From Thermocatellispora tengchongensis (lineage in GTDB: Bacteria > Actinomycetota > Actinomycetes > Streptosporangiales > Streptosporangiaceae), in assembly GCF_014202315.1 (NCBI RefSeq), contig NZ_JACHGN010000004.1, positions 248,001-312,000 on the forward strand: DNA of 64,000 nt, written 5' to 3'. Under the pieces are notes generated by a model, which searched no databases, had not been told where the DNA came from, and worked only from the letters and a program-made list of their open reading frames with translations. The position numbers were made by a program, and so were the translations under genes. Shown here piece after piece: positions 7,537-13,684 of the stretch. Position 1 is the stretch's first letter; every line of letters begins with the position of its first letter.

Positions 7537-8024
7537 TGATTCGTCCCGCACTACCCGCCGACGTGCCCGAAATCGTGAGCATGATCCGCGAACTCGCCGA
7601 GTACGAGAAGGCCGCCCACGAAGTGCGCGTGACCGAGGAGCACCTTCACGACGCCCTTTTCCGCGACAACCCGGCCGCCTTCGCCCACATCGCCGAGCAG
7701 GACGGCGAGGTGGCGGGCTTCGCCCTGTGGTTCCTCACCTTCTCCACCTGGCGCGGCGTGCACGGCATCCACATGGAGGACCTCTACGTACGCCCGCGGC
7801 ACCGCAAGGGCGGCCACGGACTGGCCCTGATGCGGGAACTGGCCAGGATCTGCGCGGAGCGCGGATATCAGCGGCTGGAATGGGCGGTGCTCGACTGGAA
7901 CGAGCCCGCCATCGCTTTCTACGAGAAGCTGGGCGCGGTGCGCCTGGACGAGTGGCCGACCTATCGCCTGACCGACGAGCCGCTGCGGCGCCTGGCCACA
8001 GCTCCCAGGCCGACCGCCGCGTAA
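7536..8024 (+). CDS. GNAT-family N-acetyltransferase (SSAT/diamine acetyltransferase-like)
   Basis: A 162-aa single-domain GNAT. The region MEDLYVRPRHRKGGHGLALM contains beta4 and the acetyl-CoA pyrophosphate loop (R-x-x-G-x-G form), and WNEPAIAFYEKLGA is the usual last core motif. The FSTWRGVHGIHMEDLYV segment resembles spermidine/spermine and thialysine acetyltransferases, so an amine substrate is plausible. Start ATG 7536 fits the family N-terminus MIRPALPADV. It stands alone. Confidence 0.88.
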   Translation: MIRPALPADVPEIVSMIRELAEYEKAAHEVRVTEEHLHDALFRDNPAAFAHIAEQDGEVAGFALWFLTFSTWRGVHGIHMEDLYVRPRHRKGGHGLALMRELARICAERGYQRLEWAVLDWNEPAIAFYEKLGAVRLDEWPTYRLTDEPLRRLATAPRPTAA

Positions 8025-8055
8025 CCGCCGTCACCCGGGGCCTGCCGCGGGCTGA

Positions 8056-9243
8056 TCACCGAGCGGGCGGCCGGCCCGCGAGGGCCCCGAACGCCATCTG
8101 CACCAGGCAGAACCCCACCCCCACCGCCAGGGGCAGCGTCCACCCGCCCGAAAGCTGACGCAGCAGCCCGATGAGGAGCGGCCCCAGCGCGGCCAGCACG
8201 TACCCGCACGCCTGGGCCACCGCCGACAACGCGGTCACCGAGGCGGGGTCGGGCGCGCGCAACGTGATGATCAGCAGCGCGAGCGCGATCGACGCGCCCT
8301 GCCCGACCCCCAGCACCAGCATCCACACCCACGGCACGGTGGTAGGGAGGAACCACACGCCCAGATACCCGACCACCGTCAGCAGCGCCGCCCCCAGCAC
8401 GTGCGGCACCTGGGTGGCCGCCTTCCCCGCGTGCACCGGCACGGTGAGGGTGGCGATGACCTGGGCCAGGTTGGTCAGCCCGAGCAGGTATCCGGCCTGG
8501 TCGGCGGGCAGCCCGGCCTCCACGAAGATCGTGGGCAGCCAGGCCAGCATCACGTAGAAGGTCAGCGACTGCAGCCCCATGAAGGCGGTGACGTACCAGG
8601 TGACCCGCCGCCGCAGCAGCGCGGCGTACGGCCGCGGCCCGTTGTTCCCGCCGCGTCGTGGCGCGGGCCGTACCGCCTGCGGCAGCCACAACAACGCCGC
8701 CGCCACGGCCGGCACCGCGATCGACGCCGCCACCACCCGCCAGTCCTGCCCGGTGGCCCGCTCCAGCGGCACCATCAACCCGGACGCACCCGCCGCCCCC
8801 ACGACCAGCCCGGACACATAGATCCCGGTGAACAGCCCCACCCGCTCCGGGAAGTGCTGCTTGACCACGGCCGGCATGACCACGTTCATGATCGCGATAG
8901 CGCACCCCGCGACGGCCGCCCCGGCGTACAGCCCCGCCACCCCGTCGGAACTGCGCAACACGACCCCGGTGGCCAGAATCAGCAGCCCCGCCAGCAACGT
9001 CCGATCCAGCCCGATCCGCCCCGCGAACAGCGGCGCGAGCGGCGCCAGCACCCCCAGGCACACCACCATCACGGTCGTCACGGCCCCGCCCGCCGCCGGG
9101 CTCAGCCCGAGATCCCGCATGATCTCATCCAGCAGGGGCGAAACCCCGGCCAACGCCGGCCGCAGGTTCAACGAGGCCACCACGAACCCCGCCACCAGCA
9201 GAACGTACGCCGCCGTGCTCCGCCGTTGCTCGATCATCATCAC
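8056..9243 (-). CDS. MFS transporter, CynX/NimT-like
   Basis: A 395-aa, twelve-helix major facilitator. The N-terminal LRPALAGVSPLLDEI motif after helix 1 and the LQSLTFYVMLAWLPTIF segment are characteristic of the CynX/NimT (cyanate/2-nitroimidazole) exporter group. Start is one of three consecutive ATG codons, preceded by GAGAGG. It exports or imports a small organic anion or drug; the substrate is unknown. It is transcribed away from the GNAT gene's end and is preceded by strong hairpins. Confidence 0.88.
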   Translation of the reverse strand: MMMIEQRRSTAAYVLLVAGFVVASLNLRPALAGVSPLLDEIMRDLGLSPAAGGAVTTVMVVCLGVLAPLAPLFAGRIGLDRTLLAGLLILATGVVLRSSDGVAGLYAGAAVAGCAIAIMNVVMPAVVKQHFPERVGLFTGIYVSGLVVGAAGASGLMVPLERATGQDWRVVAASIAVPAVAAALLWLPQAVRPAPRRGGNNGPRPYAALLRRRVTWYVTAFMGLQSLTFYVMLAWLPTIFVEAGLPADQAGYLLGLTNLAQVIATLTVPVHAGKAATQVPHVLGAALLTVVGYLGVWFLPTTVPWVWMLVLGVGQGASIALALLIITLRAPDPASVTALSAVAQACGYVLAALGPLLIGLLRQLSGGWTLPLAVGVGFCLVQMAFGALAGRPPAR

Positions 9244-9326
9244 CTCTCGAACCCTAGGCCGCCCGCCCGTCCGGATGCCACCAGGGCTTCCCGGGGCCTC
9301 GTTGGTGGGGACGACGGCCCCGGGAA

Positions 9327-9381
9327 GCCGCCCTTCATATGGAAGGGCGGCCGTTTCGAGCCGGGGGGATTCGAAACGGCC
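9327..9381. terminator. Two overlapping strong hairpins
   Basis: Hairpin 1: 10-bp arms 9327-9336 and 9342-9351 with a 5-nt loop. Hairpin 2: 11-bp arms 9349-9359 and 9371-9381. The last three bases of hairpin 1 are the first three of hairpin 2, so both cannot form fully at once. No T-run follows. Probably a bidirectional terminator for the minus-strand ATPase gene upstream of the MFS gene; a switch is possible but unsupported. Confidence 0.6.
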
Positions 9382-9437
9382 CGGCAGGGCGGAACTCGCG
9401 ACACCCGTATGGAGAACGGGTTTCGCGGCGCCCTGGT

Positions 9438-9895
9438 CTAGGGATAGGGCAGTGTCGCGTATATGACTTTTCCGCTGGTCGCTGGATCGTCCAGGCTCAC
9501 GACGTAGGTTTCTTTCGCCAGCTCGTCCACAATCGGAAGCCCGCGTCCGTTGATGGCTTCAGCATCCGGCATCACCCATCCGCCCGGCACAATCGGCACC
9601 GAATCCCAAACGCCGATACGCAGACACCGCTCCTGTTCCCGGAGGTCGACTCGGACGAGATGACGCCGGCGTAGGGATGCCTTTCCCGGAACGCGCCGTC
9701 CAGCGCGTCCAGGACGAGGACTGCGTTCGTGACCAGCTCGGAGACGATGAGCGCGGCATCGGCGCGGAAGGCCGGGTCGCGATATCCCCATCGGGTGAGC
9801 GTGTCCTCAACGTAACGCCGCCCCAGTGGAATGGAACTACGGAGTCCGACGAGCTTGATACTTCTCGCGCGCACTTTGATGAGGTCGATCAGCAT
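9438..9895 (-). pseudogene. Anti-sigma/HATPase_c-type ATP-binding protein, frameshifted
   Basis: The N-terminal half is read from ATG 9895 (MLIDLIKVRARSIKL...) and includes the ATPase N-box AALIVSELVTNAV. After ...RERHPYAG (about 9665) this frame diverges and stops at 9572. The rest of the domain continues in the next frame: VRVDLREQE, LRIGVWD, GRGLPIVDELAKETYV, ending at 9438. Together they form one RsbW/SpoIIAB-like histidine-kinase-type ATPase of about 150 aa. Either a real frameshift mutation or a sequencing error near 9660-9675. Such ATPases commonly sit beside XRE-DUF5753 and DUF397 genes in actinomycetes, as here. Confidence 0.75.
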
Positions 9896-10063
9896 GTTGC
9901 ACCCTGCTTATAGGGCTATGTCCGGCTTGCCCGCCTTGCTTTCGCGCCGAATCACTGTGCAATCAGATTGCCAACCGAGAGGTTGGTAATGCATCGATTA
10001 CCGATAGAGCACCGACGACATTCATTAAGACTGGCCAGGTGACCTTTTTTTCGAATTTCTCTT

Positions 10064-10081
10064 AGCCGCCTCAGGGCGGCT
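10064..10081 (+). other. Small hairpin in the leader of the XRE gene
   Basis: AGCCGCC-TCAG-GGCGGCT, a perfect 7-bp stem with a 4-nt loop, lies about 10 nt before the GGAGGA ribosome site. It may be a terminator for incoming transcription or a leader structure. Confidence 0.4.
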
Positions 10082-10106
10082 CTTAGGCAATGGAGGAAAC
10101 CAGACA

Positions 10107-10931
10107 TTGCTCCCCAACGCACCGATGTCAGCGGCTCTGCGGTTCCGGGTGGAGCTTGTCGAGCAGCGGAGAAGCCGGCGCTGGTCCCAGGCGGCCCTGG
10201 CCATGCGGCTGGACGTACACCAGACCCTGGTCAGCCAGTGGGAGACGGGGCGGACGCTTCCGGGGCGCGAGTACGTGCGGCGGCTCGACCAGATCTACGG
10301 GCTCACCGAGGACGACACCCTCGTCGCTCTCTACGAGCGCGTCCTCCGCGAGGCGGAGAGCCCACGCTGGTTTCTGCGCTGGGCCGAGCAGGTGGAGCCC
10401 CAGGCCACCACCCTGAAGTTCTGGGACCCCCTATTGGTTCCCGGCATACTCCAGACGGAGCGCTACGCATCCGCGATCTTCCAAGCCGAACCACGGGCGA
10501 CACGCGCATGGATCGAGGAGCGCGTAGCGGCCCGAATGGCACGACGAGCCATCCTGGACAAGAAGAGGCCACCGATCATCTTGTCACTGGTCGAAGAGAG
10601 CGTCCTGCACCGCCCGATCGGTGACCGCGATGTGCTTGTGGAACAACTCCGACACCTCTTGCGGGCGACAGAACGGCCGGACGTCAATGTGCAGATAGTG
10701 CCCACGTCGGCGGGGTGCGCGGCAGGGATGATCTCAGGCTTCGCACTGGCCCAACTGCCCCCATACCAGGACATGGCGACGGTGGAAGCCGCGCACGAGG
10801 GGTTGGTGACAGCAGACGCGGACATTGTCACCCGCCTGCACCAGCGGTATGACAGCATACGAACGGACGCGTACTCACAGCGCGAGTCGCTGCGGATCAT
10901 TAAGGATGCGATAGAGCGATGGGCGAAGTGA
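10107..10931 (+). CDS. XRE-family regulator with DUF5753 domain
   Basis: A 274-aa protein. An N-terminal helix-turn-helix (about 14-70; QAALAMRLDVHQTLVSQWETGRTLP) is followed by the DUF5753 domain (about 95-265; KFWDPLLVPGILQTERYA). Start is a TTG at 10107, supported by GGAGGA nine bases upstream; ATG 10125 is the alternative. It overlaps the DUF397 gene by 13 bp. In actinomycetes these two form an abundant paired module, often with an anti-sigma ATPase, linked to developmental or stress control. The target is unknown. Confidence 0.93.
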   Translation: MLPNAPMSAALRFRVELVEQRRSRRWSQAALAMRLDVHQTLVSQWETGRTLPGREYVRRLDQIYGLTEDDTLVALYERVLREAESPRWFLRWAEQVEPQATTLKFWDPLLVPGILQTERYASAIFQAEPRATRAWIEERVAARMARRAILDKKRPPIILSLVEESVLHRPIGDRDVLVEQLRHLLRATERPDVNVQIVPTSAGCAAGMISGFALAQLPPYQDMATVEAAHEGLVTADADIVTRLHQRYDSIRTDAYSQRESLRIIKDAIERWAK

Positions 10932-11128
10932 ACCTGGACCAGGCCATCTGGCGCAAGGCAACCGCAAGTGGTGGTGGCGGCGGCCAATGCGTCGAAGTCG
11001 CCACCAACCTCCCCGGAATCGTCGCAGTACGCGACAGCAAGAACCCCACCGGCCCCGTACTCACCTTCACCCACGGAGAGTGGAACGCGTTCCTCGACGG
11101 AGCCATGAAGGGCGAGTTCGACCTGTAA
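10919..11128 (+). CDS. DUF397 small protein
   Basis: A 69-aa DUF397 protein: the family start MGEVNLDQAIWRKATASGGG, a CVEVAT strand, VAVRDSKNPTGPVL and the closing FTHGEWNAFLDGAMKGEFDL are all present. It is coupled to the XRE-DUF5753 gene by overlap. The family acts as partner of the neighbouring XRE regulator; the mechanism is not established here. A second copy of its C-terminal end lies at 12991-13026. Confidence 0.93.
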   Translation: MGEVNLDQAIWRKATASGGGGGQCVEVATNLPGIVAVRDSKNPTGPVLTFTHGEWNAFLDGAMKGEFDL

Positions 11129-11154
11129 AGGCGTCGGCTTCCCTACTCTCGCAC

Positions 11155-11250
11155 TCAACCGGCGGCGAGGAAATCGCCGATCCTGGCGGCGATCGCGGGA
11201 TAGTCCGGGCCGAACCAGATCATATGACTGTCGGCCCGGCTCTCCACTAG
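11155..11250 (-). pseudogene. C-terminal remnant of an alpha/beta hydrolase
   Basis: Minus-strand reading gives ...ESRADSHMIWFGPDYPAIA followed by ARIGDFLAAG and a TGA at 11155-11157. This looks like the last about 30 residues of an alpha/beta hydrolase, including the catalytic His region (SHM) and final helix ending FLAAG. The upstream part is absent: at about 11251 the sequence passes into the insertion sequence. Seen directly; the family is inferred from a short segment. Confidence 0.55.
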
Positions 11251-11297
11251 CCTGGGCTATTCAGCCGGAATTTTGCCCTGAAGATCGATAACTGAAG

Positions 11298-11365
11298 AAG
11301 GTGCCTCCGAGCTGCGATGATCTGACTGTCTAGATCACGAACATCGCACAGAACGGACGCACCTT
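11298..11365 (+). other. Nested hairpin in the transposase leader
   Basis: Three nested inverted repeats lie just before the transposase start: AAGGTGC/GCACCTT (11298-11304, 11359-11365), TGCGATG/CATCGCA, and inside these TGATCT/AGATCA. Transcription from outside the element could fold this region and hide the start, a known way for insertion sequences to limit expression (inference). Confidence 0.5.
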
Positions 11366-11369
11366 CCGG

Positions 11370-12800
11370 GTGAACGCTACGGCATGGGACCGCCGCTTGT
11401 CTGTACGCGGCGATGGCAAGGGACTCCCCGGCCACGCCGGAGCCGTGCTCTTGCGCAAATGCGCTGATCAGACCGGGTTAACCAGCGCACTGAGCGCGGT
11501 GTTCGCCCGGTTGGACGGCTCGCCGGTATGGGACCGAGGCGTTGTCGTCATCCAACTGGCGGTGGCGATCACGCTCGGCGCGTCCAGCATGCGGCAAATC
11601 GCGTTACTGGCGCACCACGAGGGTGTCTTCGGCACGCCACCCTCCGACTCCACCATCCGCCGGACCCTGGAACCGATCGGCGCCGATGAGCAGACACGCC
11701 GACGACTCGCCCGCGCACGGGCCCGGGCACGGCGGCACGTGTGGGCGCTGATCGCCGCCACCGAGACCGGGTTCCCCTGGCTGATGGTGGCCGGAAAGGT
11801 GCTGACCGGCTGGGTCGTGATCGACCTGGACGCCACGCTGATCACCGCGCATTCGGAGAAACAGGGCGCGGCGGCCACCTTCAAGAAGGGCTACGGCTTC
11901 CACCCACTGGCCGCCTGGTGCGCCCAGACCCACGAGTGCCTGGCGATGCTGCTGCGGCCGGGCAATGCCGGCTCTAACACCGTCGCCGACCATCTGACCG
12001 TGCCGGCCGAGGCGATCGCACAGATCCCCGACGCCTACCGGGCCAAACTCTGGATCCGGATCGACGGCGCGGGCGCCACCCACGAGTTGGCCGAACGGAT
12101 GAAGGGGCTGAACACCACCCGGCGCACGGTCCACTTCACCGTCGGCTGGAAAATCACCGACATCGACGAGGTCGCGATCGCCAAGCTCCCCGCCGACGCG
12201 TGGCAGGCCGCGCTGCGCCAGGACGGCAGCGTCCACCCGCATGCCGAGGTCGCCGAGCTGTCCGGCCTGGACGAGCGGGCCGCGCGCTGGGGCGTCAGGT
12301 TGCTGGTCCGCCGGGTCAAGCCTTCGCGCCGGGACACCGCCCAGCTGACCGCCCTGGAGAAGAAGACCGGCTGGAAATACAGCATCGTCGCCACCGACGT
12401 CGGCCCGCGCGGGCTACGCGGCATCGGCGGCAGCCACCAGATCCAGTTCCTGGACGCCGTCCACCGCGACCACGCCGAGGTCGAAGACCGGGTGCGCTGC
12501 AACAAGGCGATGGGGCTGCGTAACCTGCCGAGCAAGACCTGGACGGTAAATGTCGGCTGGGTCCTGGCGGCCAACCTCGCCGCCGACCTGGACGCCTGGA
12601 CCCGGCTCCTGGGCTTGCACGACGACGCCGACCTTGCCCGCGCCGAACCGCAGACCCTCCGCTACTGTCTGTGGCACCTGCCCGCGCGCCTGGCCTCCCA
12701 CGCCCGCCAGCGCGTCCTAAAGATCAGCGCTACCTGGCCGTGGAAGAACGCCTTCCTCATCTGCCGGCAGCGGCTCTGCGCGCTCCCGGCACCCGGCTGA
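11370..12800 (+). CDS. IS1380-family transposase
   Basis: A 476-aa DDE transposase of the IS4-superfamily IS1380 group. Seen: GASSMRQIALLAHHEGVFG with PPSDSTIRRTL in the N-terminal DNA-binding part, the first catalytic Asp in VIDLDATLITAHSEKQGAA, a second-Asp candidate in WIRIDGAGATHEL, and a late YSIVATDV.. HRDHAEVEDRVRCNKAMGL region typical for the catalytic Glu. Start is GTG 11370. No internal stops, so it may be active. It catalyses cut-and-paste movement of the surrounding element. Confidence 0.9.
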   Translation: MNATAWDRRLSVRGDGKGLPGHAGAVLLRKCADQTGLTSALSAVFARLDGSPVWDRGVVVIQLAVAITLGASSMRQIALLAHHEGVFGTPPSDSTIRRTLEPIGADEQTRRRLARARARARRHVWALIAATETGFPWLMVAGKVLTGWVVIDLDATLITAHSEKQGAAATFKKGYGFHPLAAWCAQTHECLAMLLRPGNAGSNTVADHLTVPAEAIAQIPDAYRAKLWIRIDGAGATHELAERMKGLNTTRRTVHFTVGWKITDIDEVAIAKLPADAWQAALRQDGSVHPHAEVAELSGLDERAARWGVRLLVRRVKPSRRDTAQLTALEKKTGWKYSIVATDVGPRGLRGIGGSHQIQFLDAVHRDHAEVEDRVRCNKAMGLRNLPSKTWTVNVGWVLAANLAADLDAWTRLLGLHDDADLARAEPQTLRYCLWHLPARLASHARQRVLKISATWPWKNAFLICRQRLCALPAPG

Positions 12801-13162
12801 CCAGCACGAAAACGACCCTTCTCCATAGAAAGGAGCGGCAAGACACCCGCGGCCCCGTGGAAACCGCCGCCCACCCGAGCGACTCGGGCAGCGACGCCAC
12901 CCCACACGCCGAACCGAAACGGATGATCAGGCGGAAACCTCCGCCCCACCGGTTGACTCAGCCGAGACGCCTGCGGGCTGAGTCATCGAGGTCGACGGTG
13001 CCATGAATGGCGAGTTCGACCGGTAAGGACGCTGGCGCCTCCACCTCGGGGCCCGATATCACTGCGGCGTAGGAGAGCGCTGGCGCACCAGACCCCGTCC
13101 TCGTCGATGAGGTCCCATGCTGCATACCCGGAAGAGCAAGGCATGGAATCCCTTCATCTCTT
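12801..13162. other. Gene-free stretch: IS right part, hairpin and gene remnant
   Basis: Holds the right end of the insertion sequence, a 9-bp inverted repeat (GACTCAGCC at 12955-12963 with GGCTGAGTC at 12976-12984) and the DUF397 remnant. From 13027 to 13162 I see no credible gene. Confidence 0.5.
12991..13026 (+). pseudogene. C-terminal remnant of a second DUF397 gene
   Basis: Reads VDGAMNGEFDR then TAA, compared with LDGAMKGEFDL then TAA at the end of the intact DUF397 gene; the DNA is also closely similar. Upstream the frame is closed within a few codons. It shows that a second DUF397 gene once lay here. Confidence 0.65.
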
Positions 13163-13684
13163 CTAACCAACTCGCCCGCGCTGCTTCTTGCGCCTGCCGC
13201 GCGGATAGGCGTCCACAAAATGAGCAAATCTATCTCTATCTCGATCAATCACCTCAAGAATATCTCTGGCAAGATCATAATGACCCGAACACAACTCTCG
13301 GTAAATCACCCAGATTCCTTCCTGGGCGTTTTGCCGACAAATGGATCCGAGATCCGGATTTCCTCTTTCCACCTCTTCCGTGTCGGACTCGCCAGAAACT
13401 AGCTGAAAAAGTAGTTCAAGAACAGCCTTCCGAGCTACCTGTGAAATTTCCTCCGCCAGGGCAGCGAGCAAGACAGGAACCACGTACTGCGATGCCTCGA
13501 ACAACTGCCCTTGAACCACGACATAGTTCTCAAGTTCCCAGTATGCAGCCCAGGCGTCATCCTCAGTTTCACTTGAGAGGAGCGCCAGGATGCTCTCCGG
13601 TACACGGTCAGCCTCACCTCCCATCGCCCGCAGCGACCCCCAGTTGTGACGGCTCAGCTCCGTTCTCACTATATTAGCGCTCAC
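13163..13684 (-). CDS. Presumed immunity protein for the RHS toxin (alpha-helical, HEAT-like)
   Basis: A 173-aa, acidic, mostly helical protein without signal peptide. Repeating helices such as DAWAAYWELENYVV, EASQYVVPVLLAALAEE and VARKAVLELLFQLVSG suggest a HEAT-like fold, found in several immunity families. GTG 13684 is chosen because GGAGGTGG lies just upstream; it overlaps the RHS stop (13674) by 11 bp. Its base composition is clearly AT-richer than the RHS body and matches the toxin tip, as expected when tip and immunity genes travel together. No named family was recognised; the role is inferred from position. Confidence 0.7.
   Translation of the reverse strand: MSANIVRTELSRHNWGSLRAMGGEADRVPESILALLSSETEDDAWAAYWELENYVVVQGQLFEASQYVVPVLLAALAEEISQVARKAVLELLFQLVSGESDTEEVERGNPDLGSICRQNAQEGIWVIYRELCSGHYDLARDILEVIDRDRDRFAHFVDAYPRGRRKKQRGRVG

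Larger units (their letters stand above)
11251..12970 (+). mobile_element. IS1380-family insertion sequence
   Basis: Contains a full-length IS1380-type transposase. Candidate terminal inverted repeats are imperfect: left end GGCTATTCAGCCGG (about 11256-11269) against right end reverse complement GGCTGAGTCAACCGG (about 12951-12965). Boundaries are approximate and I see no clear target duplication. The left flank is a hydrolase remnant and the right flank a DUF397 remnant, so the insertion was accompanied or followed by loss of sequence. Confidence 0.7.

Noticed and set aside
12958-13248. A 96-codon minus-strand open frame between the IS and the immunity gene
   Set aside because: Overlaps the immunity gene's 3' end and the DUF397 remnant in antisense; no family features.
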